Program-made: the position numbers and the translations under genes
In this document: positions 26,410 to 36,500 of the stretch, one piece after another
Layout of the letters: each line of letters begins with the position of its first letter
How positions within the stretch are numbered: the first letter of the stretch is position 1
Notes under the pieces: model-generated
Seen by the model: the letters and a program-made list of their open reading frames with translations, nothing else
What the model was told of the DNA's origin: nothing
Databases searched by the model: none
Assembly: GCA_001660395.1 (NCBI GenBank)
Contig: LXWE01000002.1
Location: 496,001 to 560,000, forward strand
Source of the DNA: Alteromonadaceae bacterium XY-R5
GTDB taxonomy: Bacteria; Pseudomonadota; Gammaproteobacteria; Enterobacterales; Alteromonadaceae
Length of the DNA stretch: 64,000 nucleotides
Direction of reading: 5' to 3'

Positions 26410-26768
26410 ACTTTATTGTTTTACCGAGAAGGTGTCCCCTGTCTCGATGGCGCGTATTATGCTGATATGACCTTAGAGCGTCAACCGCTTTTTTTAAATT
26501 AATTGATCGTTTGCCTAATTGCTAAACAAAGTGGTGTTTTATTGGCTTTTAGGCATGATAAACAGGCATTTTTTCATCAATTTAGCCGTGTTTTTTAAAC
26601 CCGCCTTCAGCCAAAGGGCGTATCTTTTGCTCCTGTTTGGGAGAATTTTTCACGCTTAGCCAGGAAATCTTTGTTGAGTCCCTTGTTGTTTGAATAACGT
26701 TTGTTCAATCAACGGCTTGAAAAGGCAGACTTAATCCGGTTTTTATCGGCGGCAAGGGGAAAAGTGAC
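26410..26768. other. Non-coding stretch upstream of the tRNA operon
   Basis: 359 bases. The first 75 hold the tRNA promoter (listed). The remainder is AT-rich, with no ORF or clear hairpin; I see nothing else in it. Confidence 0.6.
26456..26484 (-). promoter_or_regulatory. Promoter of the tRNA operon
   Basis: On the minus strand: TTGACG (-35, 26479-26484), 17-base spacer, CATAAT (-10, 26456-26461), then a GC-rich discriminator ACGCGCC. This matches sigma-70 stable-RNA promoters under stringent control. Confidence 0.85.
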
Positions 26769-27500
26769 TCATTTTGGGGGCGGTTGGTAATCATAACGCT
26801 TAAGAATGTGTTCATATTGTCCCGTTGCTTTGAGTTGATCGAAGGCGCGCTGCCAGGATTGAATACTTTCTGCACTGACATCAAGAGAAGCTGCGATATA
26901 AATTGGCGTGCGTTGAAATACCTGACCTAAAGTAAGCTGATATGCATCTTTGCCCGCTTTCCGATAACCGTTATAAATCACATTCCAGGGGCCACCCCAC
27001 ACTTTAAAACGACCTTTTATTAACTGTTGCGTTAAATTGCTTTCATTATGATTACGCACCAAGGTCAGATGTTGATACTGACTTAACAGCTGATCAGCAA
27101 GCCCGCCTAACAGAACGCCGATACTGACATCCGTGAGTTGGTCTATATCGTTCACTGGCAAAGTGGAGCCAGCAGGGGCCACTAATAAAAAAGCTTCTTC
27201 TACCAGTAGTACAACCCATTGGAAGTGCTTTTCTCTGTGGGGAACGCGAGCCACAGGAAAAAGCAATGCATGGCTGGCCTTTTGTCCCTCAATCAACATA
27301 CGTCCCTGCGGCAGCATATTAATGTCGGGCTCAATTCCCTGGGTTCGTGCCAAGGCTTCAACTAATGCGCAGGCGATACCACTGAACTGTCCTGCTTGCT
27401 GATAACAATAGATATCGGTGTTTCCTGCATATAAACGCAATGGTGCTTCTGATCTGGCGAAACCTGAAAAACATAGCAACAACAAAATGATCCGAATCAT
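26769..27500 (-). CDS. Periplasmic solute-binding protein (SBP_bac_3-like), copy A
   Basis: A 243-residue protein with a signal peptide (MIRIILLLLCFSGFARS). The start at 27500 is chosen because GGAGGG lies 5 bases upstream; an ORF extension to 27551 has no ribosome site. The fold reads as an amino-acid ABC binding protein: LYAGNTDIYCYQQAGQF, then IACALVEALARTQGIEPDI, RVPHREKHFQWV, a second-domain ISIGVLLGGLADQLL-like helix. No permease or ATPase is adjacent. Similar orphan proteins occur as sensors or scavengers. It is a tandem paralogue of the next gene. Confidence 0.8.
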   Translation of the reverse strand: MIRIILLLLCFSGFARSEAPLRLYAGNTDIYCYQQAGQFSGIACALVEALARTQGIEPDINMLPQGRMLIEGQKASHALLFPVARVPHREKHFQWVVLLVEEAFLLVAPAGSTLPVNDIDQLTDVSIGVLLGGLADQLLSQYQHLTLVRNHNESNLTQQLIKGRFKVWGGPWNVIYNGYRKAGKDAYQLTLGQVFQRTPIYIAASLDVSAESIQSWQRAFDQLKATGQYEHILKRYDYQPPPK

Positions 27501-27623
27501 GCTTCCCTCCGACGGTTCAATAAGACTGGACCATAAACAATCGGGCTGCAAAGTTAATCACATATTGGTGTCACCATCAGAGGGCTCGAATGTGCTATCG
27601 GCCTGAGATGAGGGCAGGATATA

Positions 27624-28337
27624 TTAATAGTCCTGAATAATGCGCTGGTAATTACCTGAGGATTTTAGCCAGTCGAAGGCAAGTTGCCACTGTTGTATGG
27701 TATCGGCGGACAAATCTGGTGACCCGGCCAGATAGATTTCGACTCTCTCTAACAATAAGCCTTTATACAGATGCTCATTTTTTCCACCCAACTTACGGTA
27801 AGAATAGAGGATGGCGTTCCACGAGCAAGCACAAGCCTTAATTCTGCCAAGCATTAATTGTTCGACCAGATTCATTTCGCTGTTATTGCGGACAAGCGTC
27901 AGACTGGGGTAGCGGCTTATGATGCTATCTGCCAGTCCGCCGCGTACCACACCGATGGTAATGCCTTTAAGCTGCTCGATGTTTTCGACATCAATGGGTT
28001 TGTTTTGCATCGAGGCGATGACAAAGTCGTCTTCAATCAGAGGCAATATCCACTGATAATGTTGTTCACGAAACGGCACTCGAGAGATGGGGACGAGGAG
28101 ACTGTTGCTATTTTCTTTGCCAAATCGCAGCATTCTGGCCTGGGGGATCAGTTGAATTTGATGGTGATATCGTTGATAGCTGGCCATAGCGCTGACCATT
28201 TCGCATGCGACGCCCTGTATGCCCTCATCGTTTTGAGAACAAAAAATACTGGTGTTACCGGCATAAACAGCGGGTTCTGTAGGTTTGGCTAACGCATTCG
28301 CACTTAATACGAAGACAAAGAGAAATAGTCGCAACAT
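27624..28337 (-). CDS. Periplasmic solute-binding protein (SBP_bac_3-like), copy B
   Basis: A 237-residue protein with signal peptide MLRLFLFVFVLSANALA. It shares with copy A the pattern VYAGNTSIFC, GVACEMVSAMA, QARMLRFG, SRVPFREQHYQWILPLIEDDF and GGLADSIISRYPSLTLVRNNSEMNLVEQLMLGRIKA. Both have matching cysteines in the first strand, which could form a disulfide. Copy B has a short C-terminus. No transporter partner is visible. Copy B comes first in transcription order and 123 bases separate the genes. Confidence 0.8.
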   Translation of the reverse strand: MLRLFLFVFVLSANALAKPTEPAVYAGNTSIFCSQNDEGIQGVACEMVSAMASYQRYHHQIQLIPQARMLRFGKENSNSLLVPISRVPFREQHYQWILPLIEDDFVIASMQNKPIDVENIEQLKGITIGVVRGGLADSIISRYPSLTLVRNNSEMNLVEQLMLGRIKACACSWNAILYSYRKLGGKNEHLYKGLLLERVEIYLAGSPDLSADTIQQWQLAFDWLKSSGNYQRIIQDY

Positions 28338-28405
28338 TTCGTTTTAGGTGAATGAAATGAAAAATAAGCATGAAATAGGATACAAAAATTGTCCAGTCAG
28401 AAACG

Positions 28406-28433
28406 AAAAAGGCATCCAGAGGATGCCTTTTTT
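28406..28433. terminator. Bidirectional terminator after ychF
   Basis: GGCATCC, loop AGA, GGATGCC, flanked by five A and six T. It closes the rplY-pth-ychF transcript on the minus strand. Confidence 0.92.
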
Positions 28434-28452
28434 CTTTATAGAAAAGAGATGC

Positions 28453-29544
28453 TTATACGTTAAAGCGGAAGTGGATTACATCGCCATCTTTAACAATGTA
28501 TTCTTTGCCTTCCAATCGCCACTTACCCGCATCTTTTGCGCCTTGTTCACCACCAAACTCAACGTAGTGGTCAAAACCAATGACTTCAGCGCGTATAAAT
28601 CCTTTCTCAAAGTCGGTGTGGATTTTACCAGCAGCCTGCGGCGCTGTTGAGCCTTCCGGATATGTCCAGGCGCGTACTTCTTTTACACCCGCCGTGAAAT
28701 AAGTTTGCAGTGTCAGCAGGCTATAACCGGCACGGATAACACGGTTCAACCCTGGTTCTTCCAGGCCCATGTCTTCCATAAACTCAGCGCGCTCATCATC
28801 TTCCAGCTCAGCAATGTCTGATTCGATAGCGGCACAAACTGCCACGACAACCGCACCTTCAGCTTCGGCGATAGCTTTTACCTGATCCAGGTAAGGGTTG
28901 TTTTCAAAACCGTCTTCATTGACGTTAGCAATGTACATGGTTGGCTTCAGCGTCAGCATGTTCATGTAGCTGATAGCGGCGTGTTCTTCTTTGCTCAACT
29001 CAACTGAACGCAGTAACTTGCCTTCATCCAAGTGTGGCTTAATTTTTTCCAGCACTTTGAGTTCGAATTTGGCTTCGTTGTCACCGCCTTTGGCGCGTTT
29101 GGCTACGCGTAGCATGGCTTTTTCTGTCGTTTCTAAATCGGCCAGCGCCAGCTCGGTATTAATGATATCGATGTCGTCCTGTGGGCTAACGCGACCCGCA
29201 ACGTGAACGATGTTATCGTTATCAAAACAACGCACAACGTGACCAATAGCATCCGTTTCACGGATGTTAGCCAGGAATTTATTGCCTAAACCTTCACCTT
29301 TGGATGCGCCTTCTACCAGACCGGCAATATCCACGAATTCCATCGTCGTAGGAATAACACGCTGAGGGTTGACGATTTTTGCCAATGCGTCCAAACGCAG
29401 ATCCGGTACCGGTACCACACCCGTGTTTGGTTCAATGGTACAGAAAGGGAAGTTGGCAGCTTCAATGCCTGCTTTGGTCAAGGCGTTGAATAGGGTGGAC
29501 TTGCCAACATTTGGCAGGCCGACGATACCGCATTTAAAACCCAT
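28453..29544 (-). CDS. ychF: Redox-regulated ATPase YchF
   Basis: A 363-residue Obg-family P-loop protein that binds ATP. G1 is [16 protein letters not shown]2/G3 region is [17 protein letters not shown], and the usual NKxD is replaced by NVNEDG, as known for YchF, which prefers ATP. The C-terminal TGS-like domain begins near [18 protein letters not shown]. It binds ribosomes and affects oxidative-stress response. Downstream of pth with 33 bases between, the usual pth-ychF order. Confidence 0.97.
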   Translation of the reverse strand: MGFKCGIVGLPNVGKSTLFNALTKAGIEAANFPFCTIEPNTGVVPVPDLRLDALAKIVNPQRVIPTTMEFVDIAGLVEGASKGEGLGNKFLANIRETDAIGHVVRCFDNDNIVHVAGRVSPQDDIDIINTELALADLETTEKAMLRVAKRAKGGDNEAKFELKVLEKIKPHLDEGKLLRSVELSKEEHAAISYMNMLTLKPTMYIANVNEDGFENNPYLDQVKAIAEAEGAVVVAVCAAIESDIAELEDDERAEFMEDMGLEEPGLNRVIRAGYSLLTLQTYFTAGVKEVRAWTYPEGSTAPQAAGKIHTDFEKGFIRAEVIGFDHYVEFGGEQGAKDAGKWRLEGKEYIVKDGDVIHFRFNV

Positions 29545-29577
29545 CAGTGTTTCCTCAAATAAATACGTTAGGTGCCG

Positions 29578-30162
29578 TTATTCGGCTTTAAAACTATGCA
29601 GTCTGTTCATTGCCGTTTTTAGATCCTGGCGAATAAACAGTTCGGTACAACGCATGGCTTCGTCAATGGCAGCATCCATTTTTTGTTGGTCGTCAGCCGA
29701 CGCTTTGCCAAGCACATGGCCGGTGACTTTATTGCGATCGCCCGGATGGCCGATACCAATGCGTAACCGATAGAAATTTTGTTGGTTGGCCATTTTAGCC
29801 ACGATATCACGGATACCGTTCTGACTGGAGCTGCCGCCTTGTTTAAATTTGGCAATACCGGGTGGTAAATCCAGTTCATCAAATGCCACCAATATCGAGG
29901 TGACTGGAATACGATAAAAATTAGCTAGCGCTGCCACAGCCTGACCACTTCGGTTCATAAAGGTGGTTGGGATTAACAAGCGAATTTCCTGACCGCCGAT
30001 CGTCACGCGACCTGTATAGCCAAAGAATTTATTTTCGAGTTTGAGAGGGCAGTTATGCGCTTTCGCCAAGGATTCTACGAACCAGGCACCAGCGTTATGA
30101 CGTGTATTTTGGTATTCGGGGCCTGGATTACCCAGGCCCACAATCAGTTGAATATCCGACAA
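29578..30162 (-). CDS. pth: Peptidyl-tRNA hydrolase
   Basis: Hydrolyses peptidyl-tRNA released by stalled ribosomes. Family motifs: [21 protein letters not shown] (Asn and His of the active site), [35 protein letters not shown] (a conserved GG-HNG block here with SSQNG). I place the start at a TTG at 30162, because GAGG lies 9 bases upstream and the length is then 194 residues, as in E. coli. An ATG at 30198 would give an odd 12-residue extension that overlaps rplY. The TTG lies 4 bases after the rplY stop. Confidence 0.92.
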   Translation of the reverse strand: MSDIQLIVGLGNPGPEYQNTRHNAGAWFVESLAKAHNCPLKLENKFFGYTGRVTIGGQEIRLLIPTTFMNRSGQAVAALANFYRIPVTSILVAFDELDLPPGIAKFKQGGSSSQNGIRDIVAKMANQQNFYRLRIGIGHPGDRNKVTGHVLGKASADDQQKMDAAIDEAMRCTELFIRQDLKTAMNRLHSFKAE

Positions 30163-30166
30163 GGGA

Positions 30167-30781
30167 TTATTCCTCTGAAGCTTCCTCAGCTGCACCACCT
30201 TTAGGCGCTTTGATAGTCACAACCGCTTGGTCGTGATCAGCACCTTTAGACAGTTCAACCAGAGTTACGCCAGCTGGCAGAACCAGGTCAGACAGGTGAA
30301 GAGTTTGGCCTAGCTCAAGGTTAGCCAGATCTACTTCGATGAACTCAGGCAGGCTAGCTGGTAAGCAGCTTACTTCTACGTCAGCCAGGTTGTGTTCAAC
30401 GTGACCGCCTTGCTCTTTAACACCTTTCGCAGACGCTTCGTTGATGAAGTGTACTGGAACGTGAGTAGTCACAGTGTGAGAAGCGTCAACGCGCAGGAAG
30501 TCAATGTGAGTAACTTTAGGCTTGAACGGGTGACGTTGCATGTCTTTAACCAGGGCTTCTACTTTCTCGCCGCCGATGTTCAGAGTCAGAACGTGGCTGT
30601 AGAAAGCTTCGAATTCTTGCGCCTGGATAACTTTGTGGTGTTCCAGAGTCAGAGCGACTGGCTCTTTATCTGCACCGTACAGGATCGCAGGTACTTTGTC
30701 TTCACGACGCAGGCGGCGGCTCGCACCTTTCCCCAGGTCAGAACGGACTTCTGCGTCCAGATTAAAAATTGCTTGAGACAT
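30167..30781 (-). CDS. rplY: Ribosomal protein bL25 (Ctc-type, two domains)
   Basis: A 204-residue protein with an N-terminal L25 domain ([26 protein letters not shown]) that binds 5S rRNA and a C-terminal TL5/Ctc domain ([25 protein letters not shown]). It is longer than the one-domain E. coli L25. The start is at 30781, where TGGAG lies 9 bases upstream; a longer ORF to 30826 is not needed. The C-terminus is acidic (EEASEE). It is first in the rplY-pth-ychF group. The leader (30782-30877) has a hairpin GTGGT/ACCAC, and L25 is known to be autoregulated in some gammaproteobacteria, so this may be a control site. Confidence 0.96.
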   Translation of the reverse strand: MSQAIFNLDAEVRSDLGKGASRRLRREDKVPAILYGADKEPVALTLEHHKVIQAQEFEAFYSHVLTLNIGGEKVEALVKDMQRHPFKPKVTHIDFLRVDASHTVTTHVPVHFINEASAKGVKEQGGHVEHNLADVEVSCLPASLPEFIEVDLANLELGQTLHLSDLVLPAGVTLVELSKGADHDQAVVTIKAPKGGAAEEASEE

Positions 30782-30877
30782 TTGAATTACTCCAATAAAT
30801 AAATTAATGCAGAATTTTGCGACCAAACTCTGCTTGCAAGTGGTGATTTTTAACCACTCCCCTCAAAAGGGCGGCGA

Positions 30878-30906
30878 ATTCTACCATTAGGTGCCTGTGC
30901 CTGCAA
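30878..30906 (-). promoter_or_regulatory. Promoter of rplY-pth-ychF
   Basis: Minus strand: -35 TTGCAG (30901-30906), 17-base spacer, -10 TAGAAT (30878-30883), then a GC-rich discriminator, as typical of ribosomal-protein genes. Confidence 0.7.
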
Positions 30907-30963
30907 GATGATGAAGTCATTGAAAAAGGATTGTGGATTTTCTTTTTTGTCAGGGGCTGCCGT

Positions 30964-30985
30964 CTTAACCCCGCCTTAACCCGCC
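30964..30985 (+). promoter_or_regulatory. Candidate response-regulator operator of the RND efflux operon
   Basis: Tandem 11-bp direct repeats CTTAACCCCGC and CTTAACCCGCC with no gap. OmpR/PhoB-type regulators bind such 11-bp tandem repeats. A possible -10 (TAGACT, 30992-30997) lies 6 bases downstream, so the repeats would take the place of a -35 box. The operon encodes such a regulator at 36727-37404. Confidence 0.6.
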
Positions 30986-31068
30986 AGATTTTAGACTCGT
31001 GTTAAATGAGGGTGAAACTGTGCCCTCAATCTAAATCAATCATGCGTATTTTAGAAAGGGAACAAACC

Positions 31069-32445
31069 ATGTTTCAACCGCAACGAATTCGCCTGCTAAG
31101 TCTGGCTATCCTAGTAAGTCTGGGTAGTGCAGGGTGTGCGTCCAACGTGGATGAACAGTCGGATTTCTATCAGCAGGCCAAATCAAATCTGTCGGCAACG
31201 CCCGCCTGGCAGCAGGAACAGGCCGGTGCCGTGCAGGCTTCATACCTGACCGATTTAATTAATGAGCCTGGGTTAAGTGAACTTGTCAACACGGCCTTAC
31301 AGGCGAATCCCAGTGTGCATCAAACCCTGATGACGTTAAAAACCGCTAAAGCACAGCGTCGCCAAACTAATGGTGAGCGTTTGCCGGATGTGAGTGCAGG
31401 ATTAACGGCGACAAAAAGTGAAGACAGTCAAACCAGCTACACGGGTGAACTGAGTGTGAGCTGGGAGCTGGATTTATGGCAAAAGCTAGCCGATGACGTA
31501 CGCGCAGCCGAGGCGGATGTACTGGCCAGTCAGGCCGATTATCAAGGCGTTAAAGATACTTTGGCAGCGAATGTGATGCAGGCATGGCTGGAAGTCAGTC
31601 TGCAACAACAGCTACTGGCGATTGAAAACGCCCGTATTGCCAATTTAAACAGCAGCGAAGCCTTGATCAAACAGCGTTATCGCAAAGGCATTGGCGAACT
31701 GGCGGATCTGGATTCTGCTGCAACCAGTAGCGCCAGTGCCAACGCTAACATTGCCGCTTACGAAGAAAATCTAGCCGAAGCAAAGCGTGCGCTGGCAGTA
31801 TTACTTGGTGATAACGACGTGAAACGCCTGCCAGAAATTCCCGCCGCATTTAGTTCGGTGCAGGTGCCGCTAGCAGGGTTACCTGAGCAGGATTTAAGCC
31901 GTCGTCCCGATCTGCAGTCAGCCTGGGCCACGATTCAGGCAGAGCAAAGTCGGGCCAAGGTGGCGTATAAAGATTTGTTACCGTCATTTAGTCTCGAAGC
32001 CGCCTTGTCCCAGGTCGCTGAAAATCCTTCAGATGCTTTATTGAAAAGTCCGGCTTGGAGTTTGTTAGGTCAATTAACCGCCCCCTTGTTTTCTGGTGGT
32101 AAGCTACGCGCCGCCGCGGACAGTGCAGATTACAGCGCAGAGCAAAGCTATTGGGCATTCCAGGAAACCCTACTGGATGCGGTCAAAGAAGTCGAAGATG
32201 GCCTGGGTCAGGAACAAAGTCTGACTCGCCAGCAGCAACATATCCAACAAGCCCTGACAATCGCCCAGCGCAACGCCAGCTATTACCAAAGCAAATATCG
32301 CAAAGGTTTGGTGGATGTGCTGGATATGCTGGAAGTGCAGGAGCAAACCTACGATCTGCAAGCCCAGCTGGCGCAATTGATTTATGACCGTTTAGTTAAC
32401 CGTATTAATTTGGGCCTGGCCCTCGGACTGGGAGTTTCCGCATGA
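31069..32445 (+). CDS. RND efflux outer-membrane lipoprotein (TolC/OprM-like, NodT family)
   Basis: A 458-residue outer-membrane factor. The start at 31069 gives a clean lipoprotein signal with lipobox GSAGCAS; an earlier ATG at 31006 adds 21 residues without a signal pattern. The body has two halves of the OEP fold: NTALQANPSVHQTLMTLKTAKAQR and the second-half LSRRPDLQSAWATIQAEQSRAKVAYKDLLPSFSLEAAL. It forms the trimeric exit duct for the pump below. The stop overlaps the next start. Confidence 0.92.
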   Translation: MFQPQRIRLLSLAILVSLGSAGCASNVDEQSDFYQQAKSNLSATPAWQQEQAGAVQASYLTDLINEPGLSELVNTALQANPSVHQTLMTLKTAKAQRRQTNGERLPDVSAGLTATKSEDSQTSYTGELSVSWELDLWQKLADDVRAAEADVLASQADYQGVKDTLAANVMQAWLEVSLQQQLLAIENARIANLNSSEALIKQRYRKGIGELADLDSAATSSASANANIAAYEENLAEAKRALAVLLGDNDVKRLPEIPAAFSSVQVPLAGLPEQDLSRRPDLQSAWATIQAEQSRAKVAYKDLLPSFSLEAALSQVAENPSDALLKSPAWSLLGQLTAPLFSGGKLRAAADSADYSAEQSYWAFQETLLDAVKEVEDGLGQEQSLTRQQQHIQQALTIAQRNASYYQSKYRKGLVDVLDMLEVQEQTYDLQAQLAQLIYDRLVNRINLGLALGLGVSA

Positions 32446-33590
32446 ACAAAAAGCTAACCACCTTAGTTGTGACTTTGGCTGCCGCTGGCAGTATTTTCGC
32501 CGTAATGGCATACAACGGCTCACAAATGCAATCGCAAATGAAGCAGCGCCCGCCACAGGCCCAGGCTACCTACCCAAATGTGGGTGTGATTCAGGTGAAC
32601 AAAGACGCCTATCAGGCACAAATCACAGGTTATGGCGAAGTCAGTGCCAAATATACTCTGGATCTTGCCAGCGAAGTGGCTGGCCGGGTAGAGCAACTGG
32701 CTGATGCGTTTGCAACCGGCAGGGAAGTGAAAAAGGGCGATGTGTTACTGACCTTAAATACACTGGAATATCAGCAGGCGGTTGCTTCGGCTAAGGCCAC
32801 GCTTGCCCAGGCAAAAATGGACTTACTGGAAGAACAGCGTGAAGGTGAACAGGCCAGAGATGAATGGCAGGCTTCCGGCATGCAGGGTGAGCCTGACAGT
32901 CCATTGGTGTTGCGTCAACCGCAGTTAGAAGTGGCAGAAGCTGCAGTTGAAGAAGCCAAGGCATCGTTAGCGCTGGCACAGTGGAATTTAGCCCAAACAC
33001 AGCTGCGGGCCCCGTTTGATGGTGTGATCACCGCACGCGATGTGACGCCAGGTAGTTATCTGCAGTCTGGAACCGTGGTTGCCACGTTGGTCAGTACACA
33101 GCAAGCCGAAATCCGCGTGCCTTTGTCCGATTACCAATGGCAAAATCTGCCAGACAATCAGGGCGGATTTGGTTGGACAGCGCAGATTGAAAGTATGGAT
33201 GGCAGCGTGAGCTGGCAGGGCTATATCGATCGCGTTGAGCAGCATTTGGATAGCACTAATCGTCAGCGCTCACTGGTGGCTGTGGTAGATAAACCTTTGG
33301 CATTTAATCATCCCTTGTTGTCCGGGTCTTTTGTCAAAGTTACCGTGACGGGACGCGAATTGCCTCAGTTATGGCAGATCCCTGCGTCTGCTATCACTCA
33401 GGATGGCGTGATTTGGTATGTGGATGCCCAAGGGCAACTGGCGAAATTCAACGCGAACAAACGATACGAAAGTGGTGATTTTGCCTATGTTAGTCCGCCC
33501 GCTGCACTGGAAAACGCCAGCATAGTGGTGCGTCCGTTAAACACCTACACAGTCGGTATGCGTGTGCATGCAGTGGAGGATAAAGTATGA
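32442..33590 (+). CDS. RND efflux periplasmic adaptor (membrane fusion protein)
   Basis: A 382-residue HlyD/AcrA-type adaptor with an N-terminal anchor (TLVVTLAAAGSIFAVMAY). The lipoyl-like half-motifs are VAGRVEQLADAFATGREVKKGDVLLTLN and LRAPFDGVITARDVTPGSYLQSG, with a coiled-coil hairpin between (about 110-180). A beta-barrel and membrane-proximal domain follow. It links the pump and the outer-membrane duct. It is coupled by ATGA overlaps to both neighbours. Confidence 0.93.
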   Translation: MNKKLTTLVVTLAAAGSIFAVMAYNGSQMQSQMKQRPPQAQATYPNVGVIQVNKDAYQAQITGYGEVSAKYTLDLASEVAGRVEQLADAFATGREVKKGDVLLTLNTLEYQQAVASAKATLAQAKMDLLEEQREGEQARDEWQASGMQGEPDSPLVLRQPQLEVAEAAVEEAKASLALAQWNLAQTQLRAPFDGVITARDVTPGSYLQSGTVVATLVSTQQAEIRVPLSDYQWQNLPDNQGGFGWTAQIESMDGSVSWQGYIDRVEQHLDSTNRQRSLVAVVDKPLAFNHPLLSGSFVKVTVTGRELPQLWQIPASAITQDGVIWYVDAQGQLAKFNANKRYESGDFAYVSPPAALENASIVVRPLNTYTVGMRVHAVEDKV

Positions 33591-36500
33591 ATCAGCAACA
33601 AGGCGGTATAATCGGCTGGTTCGCGCGCAATTCCGTTAGCGCCAACCTGTTGCTGATTTCTATTATCGTGCTGGGCGTATTCTCGTTAAACGAGATCCGC
33701 AAAGAAGCTTTTCCAAGCATGGACCCGCGTTTTATCACTGTGGCGATGACCTATGACAGCGGTGACCCTAAGCTAGCCGAAGAGGGCATTGCGGTAAAAA
33801 TTGAAGATGCCCTGGAAAGCGTGCCGGGCATTAAGCGGATTACCTCGACCTCGAATGCCAGTGGCAGTGATGTCAGCATCGAAAAGAAAACCGATTACGA
33901 TCTGGATACGTTGCTAACAGATGTCAAAACCAAGGTCGATGCTATTTATAATTTTCCTGCGGATGCGGAAAAGGCGGTGATCACAAAAGGACGTCGAGAA
34001 GATCATGCGATTTGGGTGCAGTTGTGGGGCGATACCGATCGTCAAACCCTGCAGCAATTGGCGGAGCGTTTAAAAGTAGAATTACTGGCCCAGCCTGCCA
34101 TCGCCGACCTGGATATCTCAGGTAAAGCTGATCCAATGTTATCTGTCGAAATTGATGAAGCCAAGTTGCAGGCCTATGGTCTGACTCTGTCGGATGTGGC
34201 GGATGTGATCAATGCTGAGTCGACCACATCTTTATCTACCAGCTTGCGCAATGACCAGAAAGTTGTGCGCCTGAAAGCCGCACAACAGGCCTACCGTGCC
34301 GCCGAGTTTGCCAAAATTCCGCTTGTGACGGGCAGTGATGGTGCTCAGGTATATTTGGGCGATGTAGCCACGGTAACGGATACCTTTGAAGATGATCCCT
34401 TTGTCTTGTCTCGCTACAACGGCAAGCCTGGTATTGCGATTGAGATTACGATGGACGAATACGGCGATGTGGTGAATATCGTCGATCAGGCCAATCAGGT
34501 CGTGCAGCAGTGGAATGATAAAGGTTTGTTACCCGCCAATGTGCAGCTGGAAACCTGGTACGACAAAAGCACCATGATCACCGAGCGACTAAGTCTGCTG
34601 ACCAAAAATGCCTTAACCGGTATTGCCATGGTGTTTGCGGTTTTGGCACTGTTTTTAAATTTGCGGGTGGCCTTTTGGGTGGCGGCGGGATTGCCATTTA
34701 TCTTCTTCGGCACCTTGTATTTTATGACAGATACTTACACCGGTATGACCATCAATGAGATGACCACCTTTGGCTTTATTATGGCGCTAGGGATCGTGGT
34801 CGATGATGCCGTTGTGGTGGGGGAAAGCGTGTATGCGACCCGCCAGAAATATGGCGATACCCTGGAAAATACCATTAAAGGCACCCTAAAAGTCGCAGTG
34901 CCGACCGTATTTGGTGTGTTAACCACTGTGGCTGCATTTGCGGCGCTTTCAAATGTATCAGGTGGCTTAGGTCAGTTGTACGCCCAGTTTGGCACCATAG
35001 TGACGATCTGCTTATTGCTGTCGGTGGTGGAATCTAAGTTCATTTTACCCGCCCACCTGGCGCACCTGAACACCCGTAAAAAGGCCAAACATGAAGGGCT
35101 TTGGGCCCGGATTCAGCATGGTGCCGATGCTGGATTACAATGGTTTAACTATAAACTCTATAAGCCGATGATTGGTTATGTGCTGCGTTTTCGTTACGCG
35201 GTTGTACTGGGGTTTGTGGCCTTGCTGATTCTGGTAATGGGCATGCCATTAACGGGCAAAGTTCGCGTCGCTTTTTTCCCGGACATTCCTGCGGATGTAG
35301 TATCGGCGGATATGACCATGCAAAACGACGCCAGCTTTGGTCAAACCAATGCGAATTTAGATTGGCTTGAGCTAACCGCTATGCAGGCTGATCGTCAGCT
35401 ACGCAATGCCGAAGATAATGGAGACAGTGCGATTAAGAGTCTGCAGCTGGTGGCTTCTGCGGATCAGTCTGGTTCGGCCGAAGTGGAGCTGGTAAAAAGT
35501 GCTCCTTATACCACTACCGAATTTGCACATGTCTGGAAATCACTGGCAGGCAGCCCTGAAGGCGTGAAAAAGCTGCGGATCCTTTCCAGCCGTGAAATGG
35601 TCGACAGCTTTAAAGTTGAACTGCGCGCCATGGACGAACAAACGGTGATGACTGCCGGTAAAGAGTTTAAACAGGCGCTGGCGGCCATTGCCGGTGTCAG
35701 CGGTATTAATGACAACCTGAGTAAAGGCCAGCCAGCATTACGGTTTGAATTAAGTGAACAGGGACGTGCTTTGGGCATGGATACGGCCGAATTATCTGCA
35801 CAAATTTTGCGTTTGTTTGGTGGCGAAGTGGTACAGCGTTTTCAGCGAGATAAAGACGAAGTGAAAGTGCGTGTACGATACCCGGAAAACGCCCGCAAAA
35901 CGTTAGCTGATGTAATGGTAGCGAATGTGCGTTTGGAAGATGGTACGGTGGTGCCACTGAATACGGTTGCTAACATTATTAGCGATTATCAGCCTGATGA
36001 AATTACCCGAATCGATGGTTTACGTGCTGTGTATATCAGCGCTGCTGTAGATAAAGATCAAATCTCGTCGAATGAATTGGTGGATGATCTTAAACGTAAT
36101 CTGATCCCACAGTTGGAAGCCAGTTATCCAGGCCTGAAAGTACACTTTGCCGGTGAAGCCGAACAGCAGGCTGAAACCACCAGTTCCATGAGTGGCATGT
36201 TTGTGCTGGCGCTGCTGAGTATTTATGTGCTGTTGGCGGTACCGCTGAAATCTTACATCCAGCCCGTGATCATTATGACGGCGATCCCCTTTGGTGTGGT
36301 GGGCGCAATTTTAGGCCACTGGTGGAACGATTTAACCCTCAGCATCCTATCGATGAATGGCATACTGGCGTTAAGTGGCGTTGTGGTAAATGACAGTCTG
36401 TTGCTGGTTTCAACCTACAATGAACTGCGTGAAGAAGGTATGGAAGTGGGTGAGGCAATTTCAACCGCCTGCACCAGTCGCTTGCGTGCGGTGCTATTAA

